DNA from: Pseudidiomarina piscicola | Lineage (GTDB): Bacteria; Pseudomonadota; Gammaproteobacteria; Enterobacterales; Alteromonadaceae | Length of the DNA: 64,000 nt | Assembly (NCBI RefSeq): GCF_902806985.1 | Contig: NZ_CADCXY010000001.1 | Span: 310,001-374,000 of the forward strand | Direction: 5' to 3' | Shown here: positions 56,256 through 64,000 of the stretch, in pieces | How positions within the stretch are numbered: the first letter of the stretch is position 1 | How the letters are laid out: each line of letters opens with the position of its first letter | The notes under the pieces: generated by a model | Seen by the model: the letters and a program-made list of their open reading frames with translations, nothing else | Databases searched by the model: none | What the model was told of the DNA's origin: nothing | Translations under genes and position numbers: made by a program

Positions 56256-58871
56256 CTATGCGTCATCCAGCATGGTTTTAATTCGTTCACGTAAGGTCGT
56301 GCACTGCGCCTCGGTTAGGGCCGTGTTGGCTTCCGTAGCGACAATAAATAAGTCTTCGGCTTGTTCGCCAACGGTGGAAATTTTAGCCGTAAGAATGTTT
56401 AAGTCGAGCTGCTGTAATACACGCGCCACTTGCGCCACTAGCCCAGGCCGGTCAAGGGCAGTGAGCTCGAACGTAGTGCGTCGCGCATTGCGCGAAGGCA
56501 TAAACTCAACTTTGGTAGTGACATTAAAGCTACGCAAACGTCGCGGCAAGCGGCGTTGCGTACTCGGTGCAGCACGTCGACCGCGTAAGACATCATGTAA
56601 TTCTTGCTTGAGTCGCTCAATATGACGGGCATCGGTGAGTGGCTCACCGTCGTCTTGCAGCACCACAAAAGTATCCATGACAAAGCCATCGCGGGTGGCA
56701 AGAATTTGTGCATCATGAATACTTAAATTTTGATGCTCCAGCACGGCGGCGACTTCAGCGAATAGATGCTCGTGCTCCAAATGATAAATAAATAGTTCAG
56801 TCGTGCCTTGACGGTTTTCATCGCCAACCAAAATTAACGGCAGTAACTCGTCATCGCTTACAGCAATAATATATTGGGAATGCCAAGCGATTTGTTCCGG
56901 CTGATGCCTTAGAAAGTAATCAGCGGTGAAACGCGACCATAACTCTTGCACATGCTGCGCCTCGAAGCCGGCACTTAAAAGGAGTGCCATGGCATGGGCT
57001 TGGTGTTCATGAATTCGCTGCCGCATCTCGCGTTGCGGTGAAGGCTGTTGCTGCTGCAGGTAGCTCTTGGTGGCCATATACAAATTTTCTAAAAGCGTGG
57101 CCTTCCAGTTGTTCCAAAGGCTGTTATTAGTGGCACGAATATCAGCCACCGTAAGGCAATAGAGGTAGTCTAAATGCTGCAGGTCACCGACTAACTCGGC
57201 AAACTCTTTGATAACTTCTGGATCATGGATATCGCGTTTCTGGGCTGTGACGGACATGTCAAGATGGTGACGTACCAACCAAGCAACGAGGTCAGTGTCT
57301 GCCTCTGCTAGCCCATGTTGTAGGCCAAAGTTTTGTGCATCAAGCTCGCCAAGTTCTGAGTGATCACCACCACGACCCTTGGCGATGTCGTGGAAAATAC
57401 CGGCTAAATAAAGCAACTCTGGTTGCTGCATTTCCTCAACAATGCTGGCGCATAGCGGAAACTCTTCTGCGCCTAAGTCGGTAGTGTACCGATAGAGATT
57501 ACGAACCAATCTAAAGGTATGTTCGTCGACCGTGTACGCGTGAAACAAATCAAACTGCATCTGACCGACAATTTGTGCCCACTGGGGTAAATAGTGGGCA
57601 AGAACTTTATGGCGGTGCATCAATTCGAAGGCTAAACCACACCCATGAGGGTGTCGCAGCAATTGCATAAACAGCTCGCGGCAGCGGGGCTCATCACTTA
57701 AAGGGGCTTGCAGCTCACGGCGTGCGTTGCGTAATAAGCGAATCGTATGGGCGCGAATATAGCCAATTTCAGGGTGTTCGGCGATGGCTAAAAACAGCTC
57801 TAATAAATGCTCGGAATCGGCGAACACGTTATCGCTTTGTGCCGCAATGCTCTGGCCAAGTACTTTGAAGTTGGCATCAATGGTAAAGCTGTTAAGATCT
57901 TTGGCGCTACTTAAAATTGTTTGTGCAAAGAACTGCAACAGCATGTCGTTAAGCTCACTGACATCAACGACCGCGTTAAAATAGTCTTTCATCATGGCTT
58001 CGACAGCAGCTTTACCTTTGCCTTCATAGCCCATGCGCGCAGCGACTGCCGGTTGATGATCGAACAGCAGTCGGTCTTCTTTTTTGTCGGCTTCTAAATG
58101 CAGTGCAAAGCGGATACGCCAAAGAAACTCCTGACACTCGCGCAATTCTAATAATTCGGCTGCACTAATGTAATTGTATTGCACCAGACTCTCGTCACTT
58201 TGTGTGTGAAAGTGACGCTTGGCGATCCAACCGATGGTCTGGATATCTCGCAAGCCGCCGGGGCTGCTTTTAATATTGGGTTCGAGGTTATACGAGGTGC
58301 CATGAAATTGCTGATGGCGGTTACGTTGTTCACCGAGTTTGGCGTGGTAGAACTGATCGCTGGTCCATGGGAAGCGATTGTGAATTAACTGGCGTAAGCC
58401 TTGCTCCAGGTCGGCATTGCCGCTGATGAAGCGTTGCTCGAGCAAGCTCGTTGCAACACTGGTGTCGGCGGCGGCTTCGCGCTCACAGTCGGCGAGCGTA
58501 CGAACGCTATGACCAACGTCAAGCCGCAGGTCCCAAAGCATCTGCACCATGCTGGAGATGGCCGCTTTGGCTGCCTGGTCTAAAGGTTCGCTATGTAGAA
58601 ATAACAGATCGATGTCCGAGTGCGGGTGGAGTGTGCCGCGGCCATAGCCCCCGACGGCAACCAGCGCCAGTTCAGTAGCGTCAAAACCGAGCTGCTGCCA
58701 TAGGCGCTGCAGCAACTCGTCGATAAATGTGCTTCGATCGGTCAGTAGGCTTTCAATGTCGGCGGTCACAAAGGCTTCGGCGGACCAGCGCTGGTAACGC
58801 TCTAAACAGTCGCGGCCACTACTAATGTCGAGCGGCGTGGGCCATTCGATACCTGCCACTGACGCGGTCAT
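56256..58871 (-). CDS. glnD: bifunctional uridylyltransferase/uridylyl-removing enzyme
   Basis: Senses glutamine and uridylylates or deuridylylates PII to control nitrogen metabolism. Domains in order: nucleotidyltransferase ([20 protein letters not shown], about 75-95), HD hydrolase ([18 protein letters not shown], about 470-490), and two C-terminal ACT domains ([15 protein letters not shown] and [16 protein letters not shown] onward). 871 residues, standard. Coupled to map by a 1-base overlap. Confidence 0.97.
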   Translation of the reverse strand: MTASVAGIEWPTPLDISSGRDCLERYQRWSAEAFVTADIESLLTDRSTFIDELLQRLWQQLGFDATELALVAVGGYGRGTLHPHSDIDLLFLHSEPLDQAAKAAISSMVQMLWDLRLDVGHSVRTLADCEREAAADTSVATSLLEQRFISGNADLEQGLRQLIHNRFPWTSDQFYHAKLGEQRNRHQQFHGTSYNLEPNIKSSPGGLRDIQTIGWIAKRHFHTQSDESLVQYNYISAAELLELRECQEFLWRIRFALHLEADKKEDRLLFDHQPAVAARMGYEGKGKAAVEAMMKDYFNAVVDVSELNDMLLQFFAQTILSSAKDLNSFTIDANFKVLGQSIAAQSDNVFADSEHLLELFLAIAEHPEIGYIRAHTIRLLRNARRELQAPLSDEPRCRELFMQLLRHPHGCGLAFELMHRHKVLAHYLPQWAQIVGQMQFDLFHAYTVDEHTFRLVRNLYRYTTDLGAEEFPLCASIVEEMQQPELLYLAGIFHDIAKGRGGDHSELGELDAQNFGLQHGLAEADTDLVAWLVRHHLDMSVTAQKRDIHDPEVIKEFAELVGDLQHLDYLYCLTVADIRATNNSLWNNWKATLLENLYMATKSYLQQQQPSPQREMRQRIHEHQAHAMALLLSAGFEAQHVQELWSRFTADYFLRHQPEQIAWHSQYIIAVSDDELLPLILVGDENRQGTTELFIYHLEHEHLFAEVAAVLEHQNLSIHDAQILATRDGFVMDTFVVLQDDGEPLTDARHIERLKQELHDVLRGRRAAPSTQRRLPRRLRSFNVTTKVEFMPSRNARRTTFELTALDRPGLVAQVARVLQQLDLNILTAKISTVGEQAEDLFIVATEANTALTEAQCTTLRERIKTMLDDA

Positions 58872-59665
58872 TACGAGGCGTCCGCATGCTCGATAACGCG
58901 TGGAAAGTCCTCATCGCTGCGTAGTGTGAGAACTTCAACGCCAGACTCGGTGACTAACAGCGTATGTTCCCACTGGGCACTTAAACTGCGATCTTTTGTC
59001 AGTACTGTCCAGCCGTCGCGCATCAGCTTGGTTTGGCGTTTTCCAGCGTTAACCATAGGTTCAATGGTAAAGCACATGCCTGGTTGGAGAACATCCCCGG
59101 TACCGGCACTACCATAGTGCAAAATTTGTGGCTCTTCGTGAAAAACCGCACCGATACCGTGACCGCAGTATTCGCGTACAATGGAATAACCATGCTTTTC
59201 GGCATACTTTTGAATCACCGCCGCAAAGTCGCCAATGTGAATACCAGGTCGCACCATTTCAATCGCTTTGTACAACGACTCTTGGGTGACACGCATCAAC
59301 CGTTCAGCCAAAATGCTTGGCTCACCAACGACAAACATTTTCGAGGTGTCGCCATGGTAACCGTTAAGCTTTACGGTGACGTCTAAATTCATGATATCGC
59401 CGTCTTTAAGTGGCTTATCGTTAGGGATGCCGTGGCAGACAACATGATTTAACGAAGTGCAGACCGACTTCGGGAAGCCATGGTAGTTGAGTGGAGCAGG
59501 GTAGGCATCATGCTCAACAATATAGTCATGACAAATTTTGTCGAGTTCTGCTGTGGTCACCCCAGCTTTTACATGGGGACCAATCATCTCTAGCACTGAC
59601 GCTGCTAATTTACCGGCGGCGCGCATTTTTTCAATTTCATCTGGCGTTTTAATGGTGATGCTCAT
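58871..59665 (-). CDS. map: methionine aminopeptidase, type I
   Basis: Removes the initiator methionine from new proteins. The five metal ligands are visible: Asp residues in NLDVTVKLNGYHGDTSKMF, His in CGHGIGAVFHEEP, and Glu in FTIEPMVNAG and QWEHTLLV. 264 residues. First gene of the map-glnD-dapD group and divergent from rpsB. A TATTAT box in the intergenic DNA (59708-59713 on the minus strand) could be its -10. Confidence 0.97.
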   Translation of the reverse strand: MSITIKTPDEIEKMRAAGKLAASVLEMIGPHVKAGVTTAELDKICHDYIVEHDAYPAPLNYHGFPKSVCTSLNHVVCHGIPNDKPLKDGDIMNLDVTVKLNGYHGDTSKMFVVGEPSILAERLMRVTQESLYKAIEMVRPGIHIGDFAAVIQKYAEKHGYSIVREYCGHGIGAVFHEEPQILHYGSAGTGDVLQPGMCFTIEPMVNAGKRQTKLMRDGWTVLTKDRSLSAQWEHTLLVTESGVEVLTLRSDEDFPRVIEHADAS

Positions 59666-59694
59666 GCCTTTTCCTGTGTCAATCTTTTAGCTCG

Positions 59695-59712
59695 TATAAT
59701 GCCGCGTATAAT
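59695..59712. promoter_or_regulatory. tandem TATAAT elements between map and rpsB
   Basis: Two perfect TATAAT hexamers, 59695-59700 and 59707-59712, twelve bases apart on the plus strand; the complementary strand has overlapping ATTATA elements. They may serve as alternative -10 boxes for a distal rpsB promoter or, on the other strand, for map. No good -35 box accompanies them. Confidence 0.45.
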
Positions 59713-59758
59713 AGCATTTACCCGCCCCTCGGGGAAGCGCTGACAAGACCAATAAAGC

Positions 59759-59788
59759 TTGCGCCAGAAGGCTTTTTCATGGTATAAA
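59759..59788 (+). promoter_or_regulatory. probable rpsB promoter
   Basis: TTGCGC (59759-59764) and TATAAA (59783-59788) with an 18-base spacer fit a sigma-70 promoter. Transcription would start near 59795, leaving a leader of about 138 bases before rpsB. In E. coli the rpsB-tsf message is repressed by S2 through its leader, so this untranslated region may hold such a site; the open frame running through it is not a coding extension. Confidence 0.6.
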
Positions 59789-59932
59789 GCGCCCGCAATT
59801 TCGATTGCAGTAAAACTAACTTATTTAAACCACACACATACATCGACACATAGGTCGGGGTGCCTAAAGCGTAAGCTAAGGGTCGAACTATGGGATGTAT
59901 GGAGGCATAACCCCTTAAAAAGGAAAGATAAA

Positions 59933-60664
59933 ATGGCTAACGTATCAATGCGTGATATGCTCAAAGCTGGTGTTCACTTCGGCCACCAAACCCGCTTCTG
60001 GAACCCGAAAATGAAACCTTTTATTTTCGGCGCTCGCAACAAGATCCATATCATCAACTTGGAAAAAACTGTGCCGATGTTCAACGACGCGTTGAACTCT
60101 CTGCAACACGTTGCTGCGAACAAAGGTAAAATCTTGTTTGTAGGTACTAAGCGTGCAGCAGCTGAATCAGTTAAAGAAGCAGCTATCAACTGTAACCAAT
60201 TCTACGTCAACCATCGCTGGTTAGGCGGTATGTTGACGAACTGGAAAACTGTTCGCCAGTCAATCAAGCGTCTGAAAGAGCTCGAAGTAATGAGCGAAGA
60301 CGGTACGTTTGAAAAGTTGACCAAGAAAGAAGCCTTGGTTAACACCCGCGAAATGGAAAAGCTTGAAAAGAGCCTTGGCGGTATCAAAAACATGGCTGGC
60401 TTGCCAGACGTGCTATTCGTTATCGATGCTGATCACGAACATATCGCGATCAAAGAAGCGAATAACCTTGGGATTCCAGTTATCGCAGTCGTTGATACTA
60501 ACTCAAACCCAGACGGCGTAGATTACGTAGTTCCGGGTAACGACGATGCGATCCGCGCAGTACAATTGTACTTGAACGCTGCGGCAGCTGCTGTAAACGA
60601 CGCACGTGGTGCGAGTGTTGAAGGTAAAGCTGACGACTTCGTAGAAGCGGAAGAAACTGAATAA
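59933..60664 (+). CDS. rpsB: 30S ribosomal protein S2
   Basis: Primary component of the small ribosomal subunit. The ATG at 59933 ([28 protein letters not shown]) gives 243 residues, as expected; AAGGAA is just before it. An in-frame upstream extension to 59759 is non-homologous leader and rejected. [15 protein letters not shown] and [27 protein letters not shown] are standard. Co-transcribed with tsf, 26 bases later. Confidence 0.98.
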   Translation: MANVSMRDMLKAGVHFGHQTRFWNPKMKPFIFGARNKIHIINLEKTVPMFNDALNSLQHVAANKGKILFVGTKRAAAESVKEAAINCNQFYVNHRWLGGMLTNWKTVRQSIKRLKELEVMSEDGTFEKLTKKEALVNTREMEKLEKSLGGIKNMAGLPDVLFVIDADHEHIAIKEANNLGIPVIAVVDTNSNPDGVDYVVPGNDDAIRAVQLYLNAAAAAVNDARGASVEGKADDFVEAEETE

Positions 60665-60690
60665 AACATCCGAATAGAGGAAATTGACAC

Positions 60691-61569
60691 ATGGCTATTA
60701 CAGCAGCTCTGGTAAAAGAACTGCGCGAGCGCACAGGCGCTGGCATGATGGATTGCAAAAAAGCTTTGCAAGAAACCAATGGTGACGTTGAAGCAGCTAT
60801 CGAAAACATGCGTAAAAGCGGTCAAGCGAAAGCAGCTAAGAAAGCTGGTCGCGTTGCCGCTGAAGGTGTGATTTTGACCAAAACTGACGGAAACGTTGGT
60901 ACTTTGGTTGAATTGAACTGCGAAACTGACTTTGTTGCCCGCGACGAAAGCTTCTTAGCATTCGGCGATAAAGTTATCGAAGCAGCATTCGCTAACAAAG
61001 AAACTGATGTTGAAAAGCTAAAAGCAACCAACATTGGTGAAGGTACAGTTGAAGAAGTTCGTGAGACTTTAGTTGCTAAAATCGGTGAAAACATGACAGT
61101 ACGTCGTGTTATTTCTATCGAAGCTGGTGATCAAATTGAAGCTTACGTACACGGCGGCCGTATCGGTGTATTGGTTGCGCTTACTGGCGGCGACCAAGAA
61201 CTAGCGAAAGACCTTGCGATGCACGTTGCAGCGAGCGCACCACAGTTCGTTAAACCAGAAGATGTTGACGCTGAAGTTGTTGAGCGTGAGCGTCAAATCC
61301 AGCTTGATATTGCTATGCAAAGCGGCAAGCCTCAGGAAATCGCTGAGAAAATGGTTGAAGGTCGTATGCGTAAATTCACTGGTGAGATCAGCTTAACTGG
61401 TCAAGCTTTCGTGAAAGACCCATCAATGACTGTTGGCGATTTGTTGAAGCAGAAAGGTGCTGATGTACTTACTTTCGTACGTTTCGAAGTAGGTGAAGGT
61501 ATCGAGAAGAAATCAGAAGATTTCGCTGCTGAAGTACAAGCTCAAATGGCTGCTGCGAAAAAGGCTTAA
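60691..61569 (+). CDS. tsf: elongation factor Ts
   Basis: Nucleotide exchange factor for EF-Tu. The signature [18 protein letters not shown] is at the N-terminus and the core loop [16 protein letters not shown] follows; C-terminal [13 protein letters not shown] is present. 292 residues. GAGGAA upstream. Followed by an intrinsic terminator (61611-61645). Confidence 0.98.
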   Translation: MAITAALVKELRERTGAGMMDCKKALQETNGDVEAAIENMRKSGQAKAAKKAGRVAAEGVILTKTDGNVGTLVELNCETDFVARDESFLAFGDKVIEAAFANKETDVEKLKATNIGEGTVEEVRETLVAKIGENMTVRRVISIEAGDQIEAYVHGGRIGVLVALTGGDQELAKDLAMHVAASAPQFVKPEDVDAEVVERERQIQLDIAMQSGKPQEIAEKMVEGRMRKFTGEISLTGQAFVKDPSMTVGDLLKQKGADVLTFVRFEVGEGIEKKSEDFAAEVQAQMAAAKKA

Positions 61570-61610
61570 TGCCCATGTCGCTACTGACGACGCACAGCTA
61601 AAGCTATAGA

Positions 61611-61645
61611 AACCGTATCTCACGTGTTGGGATGCGGTTTTTTTT
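61611..61645 (+). terminator. intrinsic terminator after tsf
   Basis: Stem AACCGTATC / GATGCGGTT (nine pairs with one G-U) and an 11-base loop, followed by eight T residues. It ends the rpsB-tsf transcript and separates it from pyrH. Confidence 0.88.
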
Positions 61646-61650
61646 CGCGT

Positions 61651-61671
61651 AAAGTGAGAGTTATGCACTTT
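61651..61671. repeat. inverted repeat upstream of pyrH
   Basis: AAAGTG (61651-61656) and CACTTT (61666-61671), extended by CGC and GCG after short gaps, with a 9-base loop. It lies about 45 bases before pyrH, in the region where its promoter should be. An operator or part of a leader structure are possible; not a typical terminator, because no U-tract follows. Confidence 0.35.
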
Positions 61672-61715
61672 GCGTAATTGAATTTGACCGTCCATGCTGC
61701 ACAGGGAGCAACCAA

Positions 61716-62474
61716 ATGACCACAACAACGAAACCAGCCTACCGACGCATTTTATTAAAGCTGAGTGGTGAAGCCTTAATGGGGGACGAGCCGTTTGGTA
61801 TCGATGCCAAAGTACTCGACCGTATGGCGCATGAGATCAAAGAATTGGTCGAGCTGGGCGTGCAGGTTGGACTTGTCATTGGTGGCGGTAACCTGTTCCG
61901 TGGTGAAGGCTTAGCGAAAGCAGGTATGAACCGCGTTGTTGGTGACCATATGGGGATGCTGGCGACCGTGATGAACGGCTTAGCCATGCGAGACGCATTG
62001 CACCGAGCGTTTGTGAATGCACGGTTAATGTCGGCGATTGAGCTAAATGGCGTATGTGATAGCTATAACTGGGCTGATGCAATTAGTTTGTTGAAGTCGG
62101 GACGCGTCGTGATATTTTGTGCCGGCACCGGCAATCCGTTTTTCACTACTGACTCCGCTGCATGTTTGCGCGGCATTGAAATAGAAGCTGAGTTGGTTTT
62201 GAAAGGTACTAAGGTTGATGGCGTATACTCTGCTGATCCAAATACCGATAGCAATGCACAACTCTACCCGCAAATCAGTTATAATGAAGTGCTAGAGCAA
62301 CAGTTGAAAGTGATGGACCTTGCGGCATTTACGCTGGCTCGTGACCACAAGTTACCAATTCGTGTATTTAATATGAACAAGCCAGGCGTGTTGCGCGCGG
62401 TAATTATGGGCTCTGAAGAAGGCACCTTAATTGCCAGCGACGAAATGCTGGAACGGTTGTCATCAAGAATTTAG
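61716..62474 (+). CDS. pyrH: UMP kinase
   Basis: Phosphorylates UMP to UDP; hexameric amino-acid-kinase fold enzyme. [16 protein letters not shown] at the start, the GGGNLFRG nucleotide loop, [13 protein letters not shown] and [11 protein letters not shown] are characteristic. 252 residues with a slightly longer N-terminus than in E. coli. GGGAG precedes the start. Followed 13 bases later by frr. Confidence 0.98.
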   Translation: MTTTTKPAYRRILLKLSGEALMGDEPFGIDAKVLDRMAHEIKELVELGVQVGLVIGGGNLFRGEGLAKAGMNRVVGDHMGMLATVMNGLAMRDALHRAFVNARLMSAIELNGVCDSYNWADAISLLKSGRVVIFCAGTGNPFFTTDSAACLRGIEIEAELVLKGTKVDGVYSADPNTDSNAQLYPQISYNEVLEQQLKVMDLAAFTLARDHKLPIRVFNMNKPGVLRAVIMGSEEGTLIASDEMLERLSSRI

Positions 62475-62487
62475 AAGGGAAAAAACA

Positions 62488-63045
62488 GTGATAAACGATA
62501 TCAAACAAGACGCTAAGCAGCGTATGGAAAAAAGCGTTGAAGCCTTACGTTCACAAATCTCTAAGGTTCGTACTGGGCGCGCTCACCCGAGTTTACTCGA
62601 TAGCGTAATGGTGAACTATTACGGTGTTGATACCCCTTTGCAGCAGTTGGCGAACATTAGCATTGAAGACTCGCGAACGCTGACACTAACGGTGTTCGAT
62701 AAGTCTTCTAGCGCGGCTGTTGAAAAGGCAATTATGACCTCAGATTTAGGCTTGAATCCAGCCGCTGCTGGGTCGGTCATTCGTATTCCATTACCTGCGC
62801 TAACCGAAGAACGTCGTCGCGACTTAGTTAAAGTGGTGCGTGCGGAAGCCGAGCAGGGTCGTGTCGCGATCCGCAATATTCGCCGGGACGCCAATAGCGA
62901 CTTGAAAGAATTGCTAAAAGAGAAAGAAATTACCGAAGACGATGAACGCCGTGGTAATGACGATATCCAAAAATTAACCGACAGCTATGTAGCTAAAATT
63001 GATGAGCTGTTGGCGGATAAAGAACGCGACTTGATGGAAGTCTAA
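62488..63045 (+). CDS. frr: ribosome recycling factor
   Basis: Splits post-termination ribosomes together with EF-G. The GTG at 62488 ([20 protein letters not shown], with AAGGGA before it) gives 185 residues, identical to the E. coli length; the in-frame ATG at 62431 inside pyrH is rejected. [13 protein letters not shown] and [18 protein letters not shown] are conserved. Followed by a terminator. Confidence 0.97.
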   Translation: MINDIKQDAKQRMEKSVEALRSQISKVRTGRAHPSLLDSVMVNYYGVDTPLQQLANISIEDSRTLTLTVFDKSSSAAVEKAIMTSDLGLNPAAAGSVIRIPLPALTEERRRDLVKVVRAEAEQGRVAIRNIRRDANSDLKELLKEKEITEDDERRGNDDIQKLTDSYVAKIDELLADKERDLMEV

Positions 63046-63074
63046 TTTAGTCGCTTTATCTGATTGGTTCCAAG

Positions 63075-63113
63075 CGCCGTGTTCGGTTACACTCGCACGG
63101 CGTTTTTATTTTT
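63075..63113 (+). terminator. intrinsic terminator after frr
   Basis: Stem CGCCGTG / CACGGCG with a 14-base loop, followed by TTTTTATTTTT. It closes the pyrH-frr transcript; uppS begins 13 bases further on and so must have its own promoter or depend on read-through. Confidence 0.88.
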
Positions 63114-63125
63114 ACGGCAGCGCGA

Positions 63126-63899
63126 ATGGACACGATTGATTTTGAACAATTAAGGCTACCCAAGCATGTAGCTATTATTATGGATGGTAATGGTCGCTGG
63201 GCACAGCTGCGAGGCAAACACCGAACGTTCGGCCATAAGGCTGGAGCCGAAGCGGTGCGCCGAGCAGTTACCTTCGCGCGGCAAAAAGGCATACAGTCAT
63301 TAACGCTGTTTGCCTTTAGTAGTGAAAATTGGAAACGTCCCGAGCAAGAAGTCTCGGTACTCATGGATCTTTTTTTTACGGTGCTAAAGCGCGAAGTAAA
63401 AAAACTGCATAAACACCAGGTACGGGTGCGAGTGGTTGGCGACAAACGCGCTTTTTCGGCCAAGTTACAACAGCGTATTAATGAAGCTGAGCAATTGACC
63501 GAAAACAATACCGCTTTGACCCTAAATATAGCCGCTAATTACGGCGGTCGTTGGGATATTACTCAAGCCGCAAAGCAGTTGGCTAGCGACGTACAAGAAG
63601 GTAAGCTAGGGCTTGATGATATCAGCGAAGACAAACTGGCAGAACAATTGTGCTTAGCCGAACAGCCCGCACCGGATTTATTGATCCGTACTGGCGGCGA
63701 ACATCGGGTTAGCAATTTTTTACTCTGGCAATTGGCTTACGCGGAATTTTACTTTGCCGATGTTTTGTGGCCCGACTTTGATGAGCAGGCATTCGCCCGC
63801 GCTGTCGCCGATTTTAGTTGCCGTGAACGGCGTTTCGGTTTGACCAGCGAGCAGGTGCAGCAAGCCATCCTCGACACTGATGTAACTTCTGGGGAGTAA
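63126..63899 (+). CDS. uppS: isoprenyl (undecaprenyl diphosphate) synthase
   Basis: Makes the C55 lipid carrier for peptidoglycan and other surface polymers by adding isopentenyl units in cis to farnesyl diphosphate. The catalytic Asp is in [16 protein letters not shown], and [24 protein letters not shown] and [21 protein letters not shown] (split in reading) are conserved. 257 residues. Two bases before cdsA. Confidence 0.97.
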   Translation: MDTIDFEQLRLPKHVAIIMDGNGRWAQLRGKHRTFGHKAGAEAVRRAVTFARQKGIQSLTLFAFSSENWKRPEQEVSVLMDLFFTVLKREVKKLHKHQVRVRVVGDKRAFSAKLQQRINEAEQLTENNTALTLNIAANYGGRWDITQAAKQLASDVQEGKLGLDDISEDKLAEQLCLAEQPAPDLLIRTGGEHRVSNFLLWQLAYAEFYFADVLWPDFDEQAFARAVADFSCRERRFGLTSEQVQQAILDTDVTSGE

Positions 63900-63901
63900 G
63901 C

Positions 63902-64000
63902 GTGTTAAAACAACGTCTAATAACAGCCCTTATATTACTGCCCCTTGCCTTATACGCGGTATTTGGCCTAGCGCTCGAGTGGTTTGCGGTAGTCATTACC
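63902..64000 (+). CDS. cdsA: phosphatidate cytidylyltransferase (3'-truncated by window edge)
   Basis: The GTG at 63902 opens a frame to the window end. Its 33 residues begin VLKQRLITALILLPLALY, the hydrophobic first span typical of CdsA, and its position 2 bases after uppS is the conserved uppS-cdsA arrangement. CdsA makes CDP-diacylglycerol. Only the N-terminus is visible. Confidence 0.85.
   Translation, partial: MLKQRLITALILLPLALYAVFGLALEWFAVVIT

Noticed and set aside
59759-59932. 58-residue extension of S2 upstream of 59933
   Set aside because: It is untranslated leader with a promoter; conserved S2 sequence begins exactly at 59933 with its own ribosome-binding site.
1-64000. CRISPR arrays, tRNA or rRNA genes, prophage, insertion sequences
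   Set aside because: No regularly spaced direct repeats, no tRNA cloverleaf-like segments, no transposase or integrase reading frames were recognised.

Overview
The window reads as an ordinary chromosomal segment of a marine gammaproteobacterium of the Alteromonadales, most likely Idiomarinaceae (Idiomarina, Pseudidiomarina or Aliidiomarina). This placement is inferred from gene content and order: ratA-ratB-sixA-prmB-aroC-epmC, the dapD-glnD-map / rpsB-tsf-pyrH-frr-uppS-cdsA block, Syd, DUF3301, DUF3549 and YqcC proteins, and complete leucine and valine catabolic clusters. No rRNA, tRNA, CRISPR array, insertion sequence or prophage was seen. Coding density is very high and no stretch over 300 bases lacks a gene or a describable regulatory element.

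Layout. 1-4763: 3'-part of a YbbP-type ABC permease, an alpha/beta hydrolase and YciB on the minus strand, and a YfcH-type epimerase. 4690-11590: complete tryptophan operon on the minus strand (trpL-E-G-D-CF-B-A) with a leader peptide carrying three consecutive Trp codons and a classical attenuator. 11608-17170: smpB, then a tightly packed plus-strand operon from ratA to an NAD-kinase-like protein. 17182-19458: ferredoxin, purine permease and xanthine phosphoribosyltransferase. 19459-20637: a small accessory patch with an AT-rich exported protein and a truncated RHS repeat remnant. 20638-24497: proS, trmO, a probable sigma-54-driven envelope protein, and an H-NS family gene.

24452-37303 is one long minus-strand leucine catabolism unit: LiuR, LiuA, LiuB, LiuC, LiuD, LiuE and acetoacetyl-CoA synthetase, then a membrane GGDEF-EAL protein with both active sites degraded, then ETF-ubiquinone oxidoreductase, ending at a strong terminator. 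A palindromic LiuR-type site lies between liuR and a divergent thiolase. 38523-45907 holds a DMT exporter, an MmsR-like AraC regulator and the valine operon (mmsA, acyl-CoA dehydrogenase, 3-hydroxyisobutyryl-CoA hydrolase, mmsB, SDR). 45917-55413 is a mosaic of housekeeping genes (LysR, Tex30-like hydrolase, rlmM, DUF3192, ppnN, queF, syd, GNAT, Mpo1-like, DUF3301, DUF3549, yqcC, truC). 55400-64000 is the dapD-glnD-map and rpsB-to-cdsA block, with two good terminators.

How the genes work together: the Liu and Mms enzymes convert branched-chain acyl-CoAs to acetyl-CoA, acetoacetate and propionyl-CoA. Their acyl-CoA dehydrogenases pass electrons through ETF to the ETF-QO encoded at the end of the liu unit, and the thiolase and AacS handle the acetoacetate. 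The candidates for something undescribed are the catalytically degenerate c-di-GMP-type sensor inside the leucine operon, the sigma-54-driven beta-repeat envelope protein, and the exported orphan protein abutting the RHS remnant.
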